Shown: positions 11,601 through 23,786, counted from the stretch's first letter. The stretch is DNA of 64,000 nt from Gnomoniopsis sp. IMI 355080 (GCA_027946555.1 JAPEVC010000189.1:1-64000); one strand, 5' to 3'. Numbers and translations: made by a program. Notes: generated by a model from the letters alone, not told the origin.

Positions 11601-13861
11601 TGCTTGGGGAAAGCTGAACAAGTGACAAAGAGTTGCCACGCGACTTGACGGCCTTTGACATTCGCCTATACGCCGTTCGAACTTTATTTGCCAGCCGGTC
11701 CAATTGGGCAACGAGAGAGCAGTCTCAGTGCCATTCATTTATGGCTGAACGATTGTTGACAACACTGAAACCTCCAGGCAGATGCTAACTGGAAGGCTTC
11801 CCGGCTGGTCACCAAATCACTGAGCGATACTTCGAACTCTGAGTCAAAAACATCAATGTGGCTTACAGAAATGGGTCAGCCCACCTATATCAAGGATCAT
11901 TGACTCCTTGAGGCAATACAGTCAAGTCACTCCAATGGTAGCATCCTCGCTACTTAGGATGAGATTCTGGTCGCTGATCACAGCATCTTATTCTTGAGCA
12001 ACAATCTTATGTTGGGAGACAGTTCAGCTCGACATTATCGTATCGAATTAATTTTGTAGGAAGAAGCTATGAATTGTGATCCAGGATCGTTTCAGACCAG
12101 TTGCCGTTGCTCAGTCTCAAGGTGTATGGCTTACATCTTCACCCGCGAGACCGTATGCTGGTGACATAATCTGGATTCAGGTCCGGTACAATTTCGGTCC
12201 TGAGTTGAAAGCTTGCAAGTACCAGTTACCAGCGCTACTAAAAATTACCTGGGTCGGCGGGTCTTGATGCACCAGGCCCTTGTGAAAGGCTTGCGACCAT
12301 ATGCAGCCATCCATTGGTGTGGTGACACAGGTGTAAAGGTACATGTCTAGGCCACGACGCCGGCTTCGAACTAGGTACGATCCTTCTCTGTATTCCAACC
12401 AAATTGACAGATGTTGTGTAATTAAGTAGCTTGAAAGGTGCCCAGCGGTTTTGATGGAGGTACACGGGTAAAACTTCAGACCAGGGGTGCCAAGGGTCTG
12501 GAATTACCCTCTCAGGTTCGTCTGTGTCTCTAATGTTTCGTTTGCAGTTCATTTTTCAAGCGTTCGTTCATTGAGTAGTTACTGTTCAAGTAATTTGGAA
12601 ACTCGGCGTAACAGAATCCGTGGATCTCTTGACAAAGACCCGATCAGTCAACCTAAGTCTCTTGTCTCCACAAGACGATTTACACCTTTTCCTTTTTTCC
12701 CCCACTGTATCTAACCATCCTCATCCTCCTTCACTGCTTGTTCTTCGGCTATCATCACTGTTACTGCCACATTCGAGTTGTCTGTCTGCTAGTCAATCTG
12801 GCTGGACTTTGTGCCCAAGTGAGCCCCAATTTCAGGACGCACGAAAACTCACCGACTTCACAGTCTTTTGATGTTGCATCTCTTGAATGAGGCCCCCTCA
12901 AACAAGCAGGTCTCACGAAGCAGAAGCTCCTTAAAGTCCGACGATATTCAGTGTTCAACAGGCTCGGGATGAAAACCCCTGCTAGACACGCAGACTATTA
13001 GCTGACCTACACTCTTCGACGTTGCTCTTGGGTTGACTCAGAACACCGCAACGTGATAGCTCCCCTCTGCGTAGCTTACCAGCAGGGCACCAGCAGGCGA
13101 GACTTGGCTTGGAAATAACACGAGCAGCACGCTACAAACACCATCCCCACTCAGCACACTTCAGATCAGCCGCATTACGCATGTGGAGGATACTTGTGTA
13201 TTCAACGCCGTGTTTTAGCAGCCGGGCGTCGGTGTCCTCGTGAATCTTTTGCTAGAAAGAGCTGCCGGAGACACAGACTGTACCATCGGACCAGCCCAGA
13301 CAGCCAACCAGCCAGAACAGACACATTCATCAGCGGACAAGCCTTGACTGGGGCGACTCAGTCCACCGCCAGCTGAGCTCTTGCTGCCATCGGATCGAAT
13401 GAGGGATCGACCTTAATTTGGTCCTGCATAGTTCTGGCAGCCATCTGGCCTTTCTTGTTTCGCCTCAACAAGCGCTGCAGGGCTACTTTGCTCTCTGCCG
13501 GCTTTGGCTGTCTTCCTCCATCACCGCCCCGCCTATCAACTACTAGGCCCTTGTCTCGTCAATCCGAATTGTGGCCTGCATCTTGCATCCCGTTGCGCAT
13601 TAAGCTCGCTTTGGCTTGCCTCTTTCTCTACTTCCCCCCTGCAGGAATTAACAAGCCGTTTGCCTCGACTCAGCCATCGTCAGCCAGTCGGTCTCTCGAG
13701 CATCGAGTGACGTGACCTATCCGTCGCGACTAACAAATAAACGACCAGTGCGTCCCAAATCTTGTAGCCTCGGAGCCACACATTGCCTCTGTCCTCTACT
13801 GCCGGGCTGAACAACGAACGACCTGAACATAAGTTGGCACAAGGGACGACTGCTTAATACC
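5602..13861. other. 8.3-kb gene-free stretch
   Basis: No ORF in either direction shows family features, sensible splice structure or sustained coding bias; the longest (7007-7477) is low-complexity-free but unlike any protein I know. No tRNA, 5S rRNA or transposon ends were recognised. The last 1.3 kb (about 12.5-13.86 kb) is pyrimidine-rich on the + strand, as expected for a fungal promoter and leader of the regulator gene at 13862. The stretch may hold long regulatory DNA, untranslated leader exons or non-coding transcripts. Confidence 0.55.
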
Positions 13862-15771
13862 ATGGTATCCCGCGCCTATTACCCTCCCGCTTCCCACGAT
13901 GCTGGGTTGAGATTTTCGTCCAGTCGTTCCTGTGGTCCTTACCTCTCCTACCCAGAACGCCGATATCAACTAGCTTCCCACAACTCTCAAGCAATCACGA
14001 TGCCGGGTCCACAAGGTGATGAGGACTCACCACCACGCAAGCGCATCGCTGTTGCTGTAGGCTCATTCCCTCCTTCCATTTTCCCCAGACAACTCGACAG
14101 TCCAAAGTGCAAGTCTCCGTAAGGCTACGAAACGCTTCTAAGTCAAGCGGTGTCTTACCCCCGAGGACGACGCACATAGGGCCTACCTACATGCATACGA
14201 AGAAGCAAGTCTAAACACCACGTGATATACTGGCACTGACTCCATTTTATAGTGTGGACGATGCCGCAAGCGCAAGATCCGTTGTAGCGGAGACCCAGGC
14301 GGAAATTTACCGTGTGTCAATTGCAAAAACGCAGGCGTTGAATCCTGTCTGTTCCTACGGGTATGATGAGCTCCCAACAATCTCTTGGAATGAGGACAGT
14401 CAATTCCTGCAGTGGCAAGCAGATTTTGAAAAGTCTCCTTGAGTCGAAACGGTCTTTTGATCTAACGCGTCGCTTCGATCACAGGTTCAGTCCACAGAGG
14501 CACCGATGCGAGACGATAGCAGAGGTTATGAGTACAATATTGACGTCTCGCGCACCTTGGCCCAGCGTGGAGGAGGATCTGTGGCCCAAGTCGGGGCATC
14601 TCTTGCCCAATACCCTCAGGATATGCATCTCCTCAGCTCGGGTGGCATGCCGGCGTCTTACCGTGGTAATGGATACGCCAGCATGGGCGCCAAGAATTAC
14701 TACTCCATGGGAGGCGAGTGGGCAGATGCTTATGGGGCCGATGGAGCCGTCGACTACGGATTGAGTTGCCCGCCTTACCCAGTGATCAGCAATGACATGG
14801 TGCCTGGATACAGCCACTGGACGGGTGGTCGGCACAAGACTACAAACCAGGGCAGCAGTGTCTACCTGGATTCTGATTCTGGATATGGATACGGTACTGG
14901 CTCGACGGCCAACTTGGTCCACCGCCCAGCGGTGTCGGTATCCGGCGCCGACTCATCAGCCTATTCCTTCTCCAGCATTGCTGCTTCACTGCCTTCAACC
15001 GGAAGTGAACGTCTTCTTCCCACTCCCGTCTCTCGGACTCTGAGCAGCTCCATTTCTGGCTACCGTAGCGACGGTCTTCCCGCTACATATGCCTCCGCCA
15101 AGTCCAGCCATATTTCTGCAATATCCAGCGGTGCTGCGGGTCAGACGTCACCTGTCTCGCCCATTTCCGACGTCACGGCTGCGGCAGCTGTAGCAGGGTA
15201 CGCTAGTTCCGCGTATGAGTACGCGACAACGATGAGAGCTTCACAACATCATGGCAGCGGATCGTCTGACGCGTATTCTTCTGTGTCTTCGGGAGGCAAC
15301 GAGACCATCTTTGGCGACTCAGATCGAAGCGTGGCAACCCAGGGATCAGCCGTCGACCTCACAGGCTACACATATGGTGGAGGAAGTCCAACAGACACGT
15401 CAAGCATGCGTCGGGCGTCGTCCGGCTCGGGTCTCACGTCCCGATCAGCGGCAGATAGCAGTGCCAGCAGCACGAGCTACGTTGGCAGTGATGGTGGTGC
15501 CTCAGCCGTCCACGGCTCCGGGCCTTACCATCACACTTCCACCTCAACTCACGGACAACACCCTCACAGCCACAGTCATCACCACCAGACAAACTCGCAC
15601 CATGCGTCTCCGCGTCACGGCAGTCACCAACACCTGTCCCAACAACAGCATGCAGTGACGGGTGTCACAGCCTACGGGGAAGCATCTGGTAGCAACAATG
15701 CTAGCAGTGGCGTCAGTGGCACAACGGCGGTGGTGGATAGCCACCGCACCTCCCTTCCCTCTCGCCGTTAG
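13862..15771 (+). CDS. Zn(II)2Cys6 transcription factor, His/Ser-rich tail
   Basis: Predicted nuclear DNA-binding regulator of 529 residues. Exons 13862-14056, 14253-14360 and 14485-15771; all introns phase 0 (GTAGGC...TATAG, GTATGA...ACAG). The start has a strong context, ACCATGG. Exon 1 ends in the basic PRKRIAVA; exon 2 (36 codons) encodes the whole zinc cluster, with cysteines at 66, 69, 76, 86, 89 and 97 in the pattern C-x2-C-x6-C-x9-C-x2-C-x7-C and basic RKRKIRC. Exon 3 is low complexity: Gly, Tyr, Ser and Ala rich, then a His-rich block near residues 475-510. A conserved-looking AYSFSSIAASLP and RLLPTPVSRTLSS segment lies in the middle. No fungal-specific middle homology domain is visible, which is unusual for this class. 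An alternative acceptor at 14490 would remove two residues. Confidence 0.85.
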
Positions 15772-18700
15772 GCATCTAGGGGGGGGGGCACTGTCGGCTC
15801 CCGTTGTCTCGCCGTTGGTCATCTTCTAATTCCGCGACACGACCCCCAAACCTGCAAGCCACAATGCTCCTGCTTCGCCCACCAATCATCCTGTGGCTGA
15901 ATTCTCTGCATGTTACTCTCTTGGCATGCGCGGCTACTTACCTTACCCTGTTCTGGGGTCACATCACCTGCGAACCATTGTGGCCACAACGCAAGACAAC
16001 AAGAAAGTGGCTGTTATCGATGGGATGGCGGTGATTAGTCCTAGGAAGCTCAAAGATGAGAAGAGAAAACCAACGGACACGGTCATTGATAGCAAGATCA
16101 GACCTCATCGTCGGCACAGGTTCCTTCAGTCAACCGTTTGTTAACCCGAGGGGGAGGGTCCTCGGGGAGAAGGTGTGTTACGTGCGTTCTGATTTCTGTT
16201 TTGAGGGATATCGGGAAAACGGTCTGATGCGCAACCTATTATCTCAAGGTCTATAATGCATGCCATCGGAGGTGCTGTCCGGAACAGCACGAAGACACCA
16301 CTTGCACACAATTAGCGTGGACCATGATAATGCTCGCTAGGTCGGAGACTGTCACCAGGGAGATGTATAGCTCTCGTCTAGGAGTCACTATCGAAGTACT
16401 GATGGTGTACCGTCAACCAGTCACAGCGAGAAGCAACCTGCATGCATCGCATCGCACCCTACTTCCGTCTTGCATGAGTACAGCTTCGTCCCCTGAGAAA
16501 AGTCTGCGATCGGTCGATCACGAGTCTGTGGCTACAATAATAACAACGACGCCACCTCACCCTCGCCGTTTCAGCTCTTTTCTGGATCCTGAATGGTGGT
16601 TCATTGATGCCCCGGTCAGCTACAAACCAGTCTAGACCCCTTCCGAGAGTTCTCGTGAAGTTCTCAACTGGGCATCCAGCTCGACGGGTGCGAGTGGCCA
16701 GGATACGAGTAAGCTGGGTTAGACTCGAGACGGCAACATGCTTAAAGTTGAGATTGACAGCTGTAAGGATCCAACGACTGGCTGTCACTCCTCACGATCA
16801 GTGCCTGGCTGGCAGCGCCACAATAAAGCGGAAACAGGCACTCGGGCATGTTGGCAAAACATGATGTGGTACAGCATGGCCTGTTTTGAACACTGGTTTA
16901 TTTTTGGTCCTCCGGGGCACGTCGTCTCAAGGATCACTACCATGTGCCAGTTCTGCTTGACAGACCAAAAGACGTTGGTGGCTTTTCATGGCTTGCTGCG
17001 CCATCTATCGCTGGCCAGTCAGGCCTCGACAACCGCTCCATCTTAACAGCATCCCTTGCCCACTGGGCGACAACCAAAAAAAAGCTGCCTGACGAGGCCG
17101 GCGTGCAGATGACGGGCCTGACATCTGCAATGCAACCTTGCGGGACAGGAACAGGCCCCCGTCTCCGACCCATCCAATGCCTCCCCCTTGGTGAGACCGC
17201 CGCCTCTATCGCTTGACGCCGCTTGCCGCCGCCTGCCACGATCCGGGAAAGGGTACCCGTCGTCAAGAAACCCCAGAACAAACCAGATGGATCTACCGGC
17301 CTCAGACATGTGTACACCCCCGGGTTTGTGCTCTCCTACGGCTGATCACTTTTCCCTGTGTCCCCGGGCCGACGCACACTACCCTCATGACACGCGCACG
17401 GCGGCGCCCGCCATGCTGCATAAACCCGTGGGCTGTATGTACGCAACACACGCCTTTCTTGCACGCACCTGTCAGGAGCTTCCCTTGTTTTCGTCCCGAC
17501 GCATCTCGATGGTCATGTACTTTGCGGGCGTTCCTTTGATGCTGTTGTACTTTGTCTTGCTGTTGCCTCCAATGCACTTAATTTCTGGTATCTTGTTCCT
17601 TTCAGTCAAACACCTGTTTTTCTCGCGGTTCATTGTCTTCGCATTCTCGCCCTGTGCATTTCAACCAGACTCGGCTGGGAGAAGTTCATGTGCATTTACA
17701 TCATAGACTGGCCAAGCCACCACAGGTCCTTTACTCCCGTCAGGGAGGTGTGTTATCCTCTATTACGTTGTTGTCATCTGTCATAGTTCATACCCTCTCC
17801 ATACTAGGTCATGTCACCATGCGTGCCAACTTTGGCGCCATGGCTTAGTGTTTCCCACCTTTTAATTCTAATAAAGGGATTGTCTTGAGCGGATTCGCTT
17901 CAGGTGTGTATGGCAATATCTAGCTGGGAAACAAAAGGAGCAAAAGGAGGTGGTCATGGGTCTTGGAATAAGGTGTCTGCATGAGTATTATTTGAAAGAG
18001 ACGGAACAAAGGGGCACAAAAAAAGACAGGGCGTCCACACGGAGCAAAATCGATTGCATTACACGCCAGTCAAAGAAATGGAAGACAAGGAAAAAGTCTG
18101 CAATCTGGGGGCTCGTCTTCAAAAGCCTACTCTGTTCAACGACTTAGAAGAAGCTGATGACTGTAGCTATTCTCGCGGCTGGGTAGGTGAGCCTTCACAG
18201 CGGGAAAAGGACAAAAGGGTCAATGCTCCAGAGCTTCTTATGCTCAAAATCTTTTGTCATTCTCTTGGTCATTTGTATTTGGCCAAGTTGAAGCCATGTC
18301 AACAGAGGTACCAGCAGGAACAATTCGATATGTCGAACCACCTCTGGACAATACTTCCGGGAGCATGGATCATTTGAGCTAGGAAGCATCTGGCCCCTTA
18401 GCTCAGAGTCGAAATTTCACTGTACATGTTTTGTTGATGAATAGTTTCGATATTTCTTGACATTAGTGTTGAACCACACTTGTGACACCAAATCTTGATG
18501 CGCTTTCCCACATGAGCTCAAATACTTCCATCAACCTGCCCAAAGCATGCCCAAGTACGGCAGCGACAAAGATGTCTATACGTACGCACATAATATCGGT
18601 CCACACAAGATATGAAGGCACAGTATGACTATGTTCGGCCTCCGAGTCACCTCCGCTGCATGCTCGGTTTGCATCCATAAGGTTTCAAGGGCCCCAAGAA

Positions 18701-19076
18701 GTGATTACCCATCCACTACGAAGAATGATATAGTATCCGGGGCATTGCTCTTACTAGTGTCTCCTTGATGGCCATGCGCAAGTAGGGAAGGTCGAAGACG
18801 AATAGATCTACCTGTAAAGTCAGCATATTCGCGGTGTCGAAGAAGAGTGCCGCGACCTTAAAAGTCAATATCAACAACATTTCCCTGACGTAGGGTTAGG
18901 AATTGAGGTGACCACACACGTCGCCAGTCTACAACCGCCACATACCATTTCCGAACCAACTGTATCAAAGCTCAATTCACGGTATTTCATTCGCTGGCTT
19001 CCAGGGTATCTTAATGGCTTGTCGGTAAACATGTGAGCGCCGGACCCTCGCCAAAGACAACAGCGTTCAAGGTATT
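15772..19076. other. Intergenic, no convincing gene
   Basis: Holds the 3' flanks of the Zn2Cys6 gene and of phosphomannose isomerase. A run of ten G (15779-15788) lies seven bases after the Zn2Cys6 stop. An open frame at about 15847-16144 and one at 17188-17706 are the longest; neither resembles a known family and both lack good start contexts, so I do not call them. Confidence 0.55.
15779..15788. repeat. G10 homopolymer
   Basis: Ten consecutive G directly after the stop codon region of the Zn2Cys6 gene. Error-prone in sequencing, so the reading frame at the very 3' end of that gene is not affected but the downstream sequence length is uncertain. Confidence 0.8.
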
Positions 19077-20489
19077 CTAGACCTTGCTGCTCTGATTTAC
19101 CACCTCACAAAACGCCTTGAAGGATACGAAATCATCGCCACCAACAGCCTCTAAGACAACTTCCGCTGTGGCACCGACAAAGTAGACGTAGCCCGCTTTG
19201 ATCTCCTGAACGGTAGGTCCGACCGAGATTCTACCGGAGCCAGCGGTGCAGATGATGATACTAGGCCCATCCAAAGGATCAAAAGTCGCTTTCGCACCGC
19301 CCTCCTTGAGCACGGTCCTGACGACGCTGAACTCATCAATGGGCGGATCGTAAAGAGTGGCTCTGCTACCAGAGCTGTAGGCGGCGCGGTTGAGGGTAGC
19401 ATAAGGGTAGTCGACCGGATCCATCTTCTGTTCGTCAATGGGGGCGTAGTTGTAGGTTAGCATAGAAACAAGGGTGTCGACATCCTTGAATTTGGGGGTG
19501 AAACCGGCGCGGACGACGTTGTCGCTGGCGGCCATACACTCGACGATGTCGCCCGAAATATAGGCGTGGATGTCGTCGGCGCGAAGGAAGAGAGCCTCGC
19601 CGGGTGCCATGGTGACGTAGTTGCAGAGGAAGAGAACGAACAAGCCGTAGTCGGCGCCGAACTCGCCGTGGCAACGGGTGATGACGCTGGCAAGGGCGTT
19701 ACTTGTGGTGGGACCTGCACCGCCTGCAGCGAAGTTGTGTGGATCCTTGTTGACCTCGTCGAGGAGGGCAGTGGTTGCGGTGTCGAGAGCAGACTGTGGC
19801 CTGGACATCAACGCACCGAACAGGCTCTTGAGGGCGGCCTTGTTCTCGCTCTTGGCAGCATCAGACTCGTCTCCCTTGTGCGACTGGACAGTGTTGACGA
19901 AGGAGTCAGCAGCTTCGTCACCAACAAAGGTTCGCAAGGCGTGAACGTTTTGAAGGAAGTGTGCGATCTCTGTGGGTGGTCTAAAGCCACAAAGACCCTC
20001 AAAGTCGGTGAGGGCAATTGCCATCTCCGGCTTGTGATTGTCATCTGGGTAGTTCTTGGGATCTCTTGCATGGAGTTGCTCGGCGAGTTTCTTGTTGGGG
20101 TGGGCCTGAATGGACAAGGCTTTGGCGATGGAGAGGATCTTGAAGAGGAAGGGCAGCTTCTTGCCATAGCGGGCAATGGTGGACTGGGAGAGGAGGGCTT
20201 CGTTGTCGTCGACGAGGTCCAGGAGAGATCGGCCAGTGCGGAGGTCTTTGGAGGGGTTGGAGGGGTGGGTACCCATCCAGAGCTGGAGTACAGGATGATC
20301 AGTCAAGAGGCTGATCATCAAGGGGACTTAAGAGGAGACACCCACCTCAGCATACGGCTTGTCATCCTGGATGGTGAGATCGGCGGAAGGAGTAGCTGCT
20401 GCAAACTTCGCAGCAGCAGAGTCAGAACCCTTCTTGCCCCAGTCGTAGGAGTTGACTCCACATTGGAGTCTGATCAGAGGAACCTGCAT
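19077..20489 (-). CDS. pmi1: Mannose-6-phosphate isomerase, type I
   Basis: Interconverts fructose 6-phosphate and mannose 6-phosphate in the cytosol, supplying GDP-mannose for glycosylation and wall synthesis. Two exons: 20346-20489 and 19077-20282, with a 63-nt phase-0 intron (GTGGGT...CCAG); 449 residues, the usual family length. It starts MQVPLIRLQCGVNSYDWG. The junction restores the conserved YAELWMGTHPSNPS. Zinc ligands of the family are visible: Gln107 and His109 in SIQAHPNKKL, Glu134 in HKPEMAIAL, and the His of DDIHAYISGD. The downstream FTPKFKDVDTL segment with preceding Arg is the catalytic region. Divergent from SGF29, about 1.3 kb between the two start codons. Housekeeping gene. 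Confidence 0.95.
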
Positions 20490-21781
20490 GGTGGGATGTT
20501 GTTGGTGATTTTGCAGTGTGCCGATGCTGTTTGCGTGAAGCTGAAGTGCAGGTAGGTGGGTGGCCAGGTGCCCGGCCAAGGTGGTTTGCAGGTGCAGGTA
20601 AGATGGTCTGGGAAACAAAGCAGCCTGGAATGCAGAATGAAGTCCCCTTTGGAAAGGGAAAGCAAATTTATCAGAGTCAATTGCACTGCTGCCCTGAGCT
20701 GACATCACCTTCTAGCCCCACCTTCCCACCTTCCCACCTGCCTCCCCACAGGCATAGCTAACTTTAGAAGTGCCCAGGTGCCTAGAACAGCTATAGTTCG
20801 AGCTCCATGCCACTGTGGAGACCCTGCCTGAAGTCCCCCAACCCAGCAGGGGAGATTGGACCCCACCCTGCACCTGCCTTTCTTTTCGGGTCTTTGGTCC
20901 CGAGGTCTCTGTAATCTTGTTCCTTCCGCTCCTCACGGCTCACTGACGGTACTTATCTCCGCACCCAATCTTGGCAGCCACCCCAGGTACCGCGTGCAGT
21001 CTGAAGCCCGCGTGTGCTACCCTTCCGCGCGTCATCCAATGAGAGCCGCCCATTGCTGAGGCTCAACTACACCTCGTCGCCATCTTCACCCTCAACCGCT
21101 GCCGCCTTCACCTCCCCCCCATCAGAATGACATGGAACCCGTCCAAGCACAATGAAGGCCGGCCGAGCCCCAGTGTCGCTAGCGCTACCTCGTTAGACAC
21201 GCCCAGTCCCAGCAACGCCTCGCCGCCTCCAGGTGCCAGTGCAGGAGGTCGTCCTCCGTATCTGCAACACTCGCGGTCGCACTCATCCTCAAGGTTGGTT
21301 GCGCCATCCGTTGTTGTCTGATCCATCGCCTCCTTATCTCATCTCATCTCGTCTCGTCTCGTCTCTCCATTTCCCCAATCTCTCCATAACTGTCACTCTA
21401 TCATCGTCACCATTCTACTACAACAACACAATATCCGATCTGCTGAGATCATAGTCAACACTCAAGCATCATCAACAAGGCGACTTTATCTCCGGGGTGT
21501 CCTTCCATATCATCTCCCCCACCTACAAGGTTGAGCAGCTGGATTCTTAGACTGAAGGTACGCTTCACCTTGTTACGGTCCCGCCATACAAGTTACACGG
21601 GTAAATGAGATCACCGCTTTGCTGCATGTCGTCGCCATCTTGACTATCCTATGCCCCTAGGCTAGGTTACTCACCTTGCAATTCATCTCTTTTCACATCT
21701 GCACCACGATGTCTACTAAAATGTTGCAACAGGGACCTCAAAAATCTAGAAAACTCCCGCGGCTGGCAAGTCAATAAAACT
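20490..21781. other. Divergent promoter region of pmi1 and SGF29
   Basis: Shared 5' region. It contains pyrimidine-rich stretches near 20705-20750 and 21337-21367 (TCTCR pentamers), typical of fungal core promoters and leaders. An ATG-started frame at 21127-21321 encodes a Ser/Pro-rich peptide, and strong donor-like AAGGTACGC (21556 on) plus acceptor-like TTGCAACAG (ending about 21733) suggest a spliced leader for the SGF29 transcript. Confidence 0.5.
21337..21367 (+). repeat. TCTCR pentamer repeat
   Basis: About six copies of CTCATCT or CTCGTCT-like pentamer units in tandem, within the probable SGF29 leader or promoter. Confidence 0.65.
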
Positions 21782-23029
21782 ATGGCTGCCCGCCGTGCCA
21801 ATCGCCAAGAAGGCGAGGAGGTCGCCCTCTGGAAATCCACCCAGGCCGACATCAAATCTGTTGTGGCAGAAATAAATGCCTCTAATGAGCAGGTTCGCCA
21901 AATCGCTGCCATCGAGTCCCGCCTCGCCACTATTCAGGACTCCAAGGATCCCGCAGACTCCAAATTGCACACCGAGCTCCTCCAGCAGCTCGACACCCTG
22001 TATCGCGGCGGCGTCAAGCTCAACGATGCCGTCGTCAAGAAGATGGGCGACGTCAAGGAGGCCCTCGGCATCGTTCGCGCTCTCGCCGGCAGCAAGGAGG
22101 ACGAAGCTAAGGGACCCGGTGCTTCTAGCGGGCCAACCTCCCGGTCCGCCAGCTTCCACGGCAGCGGCGGGCCCGGTGGCCGCTCTTCCTCCCGTGCAGG
22201 CAAGCTGGACAAGGACCGCGGGCGGGCCGAGCGGGCTGAGAGGGCTGAGCGAGAGCGTGAGATAGAGCGGGAAAGGGAGCGAGAGCGAGAGCGTGATCGG
22301 GAGCAGCGCGAGCGCGAAGGATTACTGAAGGAGCGAGAACGCGACAAGGAGCGCGATAAAGAACGGGAAGAAGCCGACAAGGACAAGCAGGATTTGTATG
22401 ACTTTGACGGTGCCATGATCGACAGTCCACATCCAAGCCCTATCGGTGGCGGGCACGCACGCAAATTGGGCGTTCGGGCTGGCGGGCCATCGAGTGATCG
22501 ATCTGGGGGCAACGGCGGGCGCGACAGTGTGCCGCCGCGGGACACACCATCCAAGGCGGGCAGCGCGGAACCTGCTGCATCAATTACGGGCGGCGTGGTG
22601 GGCTCGTCTGCGACGCGGGCGAAGGTGGTCTTTTCTGAGGCACAAGACGTAGCTTTCAAGCCCAAATCCTCCGAGACGGGCGAATGGTTTTTGGGCAAAG
22701 TCAAGCGGGTTACGGGCGAGGGGAAGGGGCGGCGGTATATTGTCAAGGACGAGGACCCAGACTTGCCCGAAAGCGATCGTCGGGAGTACAAGATGAGCGC
22801 GTCGGGCATGATTCCAATCCCGAGTCCCAAGATGGAGATCGGGCTGCCGAAGCTTGACAAGGGCAAGATGGTGCTGGCCCTGTATCCGGACAGCACTACG
22901 TTTTACAAAGCCGAAGTCATGGGCATGGATGCCGCAACAGGCAGCGTGAGCTTGCGATTTGAAGGCGAGGAGCAGAGCGGCACACAGCAGACGGTCGATC
23001 GTAGGTTTGTCGTCGACTATAGAGAATGA
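21782..23029 (+). CDS. sgf29: SAGA-associated factor 29 (SGF29)
   Basis: Chromatin reader of the SAGA histone acetyltransferase complex; its C-terminal tandem Tudor domain binds H3K4me2/3. 415 residues, one exon from ATG 21782. Residues 1 to about 110 form a helical, coiled-coil-like region that anchors the family to the HAT module. Residues about 140-205 are an extreme Arg/Glu/Lys/Asp repeat (ER/K type), probably a long charged helix. Residues about 275-415 are the SGF29 Tudor domain, with KVVFSEAQDVAFKP, GEWFLGKVKRV and the aromatic STTFYKAEVMGM. The reading frame stays open upstream of the ATG back to the acceptor-like CAG near 21733, so a longer spliced N-terminus is possible. Divergent from pmi1. 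Confidence 0.9.
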   Translation: MAARRANRQEGEEVALWKSTQADIKSVVAEINASNEQVRQIAAIESRLATIQDSKDPADSKLHTELLQQLDTLYRGGVKLNDAVVKKMGDVKEALGIVRALAGSKEDEAKGPGASSGPTSRSASFHGSGGPGGRSSSRAGKLDKDRGRAERAERAEREREIERERERERERDREQREREGLLKERERDKERDKEREEADKDKQDLYDFDGAMIDSPHPSPIGGGHARKLGVRAGGPSSDRSGGNGGRDSVPPRDTPSKAGSAEPAASITGGVVGSSATRAKVVFSEAQDVAFKPKSSETGEWFLGKVKRVTGEGKGRRYIVKDEDPDLPESDRREYKMSASGMIPIPSPKMEIGLPKLDKGKMVLALYPDSTTFYKAEVMGMDAATGSVSLRFEGEEQSGTQQTVDRRFVVDYRE

Positions 23030-23786
23030 AGTGAGCATAAAGGGCGAGATGCTGGCATGTTGAAGACATACTAGCGTATCTGTCCAATTGGGGATATCTA
23101 TACCTAGACTAGCAAGCTTCTAATCACATATATTCTACTTCCAAGTTGCATAAAACATATGGAAAAGAGTCGGCATATACAACAGAACTTCTGTCCAGGG
23201 CCGCTGCTGTGTGGATTTGATAAGCCTCTGGGATGGACGGAATCTCTATCTAGGTACTATGTGAAAATTATGCAGCCACAATCTTTCCTGGACGAATTAG
23301 AATCTACTATTTGTATGGATCTTTACATTTTGAGAGCGTAATACAATTAGTATTTATTCATTTATTCTACTACAGGTAGATATTTTTAGAGTCAAGGCAC
23401 CAAATCGGAACAAAGTTTAGCCGAGTAGGCTTCGAGCGCGATTGGGATCTCATGTTGCAGGGGTAAGGGAAGACGGAGGTGATTGGGGTGTGTTTACTTA
23501 CCTACATCTAAACGAGACGAGCTGTTATTGCAGCAACCTCTCTCCTACATCCATCAATCACAACAGGCTCATCATACACCTCAAATTATCTGGCACCCGG
23601 ATGATTTGGAATTCAAAGCTTGCCTGCTTCCTGAGTTTTAATTCTCTCACACCCTTCGCCACGCAGTTGCGAGGATTGAACAGCTCTCCCAAACAAAGAA
23701 CGTGCCTTGAAAGCTTGCGCCCGTCTTCACAAATCCAACCTATTGCATCAGGGTTCTCCTCAAGACCACCTCGTCCCATAAACAGT
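23030..23786. other. Intergenic spacer
   Basis: AT-rich 3' flank of SGF29 (about 23040-23400), then the leader of the small ORF at 23787. The frame of that ORF is open upstream to about 23440, see that entry. Nothing else recognised. Confidence 0.55.

Noticed and set aside
15847..16144. Open frame just after the Zn2Cys6 gene that might be a further exon
   Set aside because: Reaching it needs a splice across the stop and the G10 run; no good donor was found and the sequence matches nothing known.
17188..17706. 172-codon frame with a hydrophobic C-terminal part
   Set aside because: Hydrophobic run is from a pyrimidine-rich stretch; no start context or relatives recognised.
18392..18412. GGCCCCTTAGCTCAG resembling a tRNA 5' end
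   Set aside because: No D-loop continuation, anticodon arm or GTTCGA-type T arm follows.
19566..20555. 329-codon open frame on + strand
   Set aside because: It is the antisense of the phosphomannose isomerase coding sequence; the - strand product has all family motifs.
21934..22896. 320-codon Ser/Arg-rich frame on - strand
   Set aside because: Antisense of the SGF29 charged helix; the apparent SR repeats arise from reading the ER repeat backwards.
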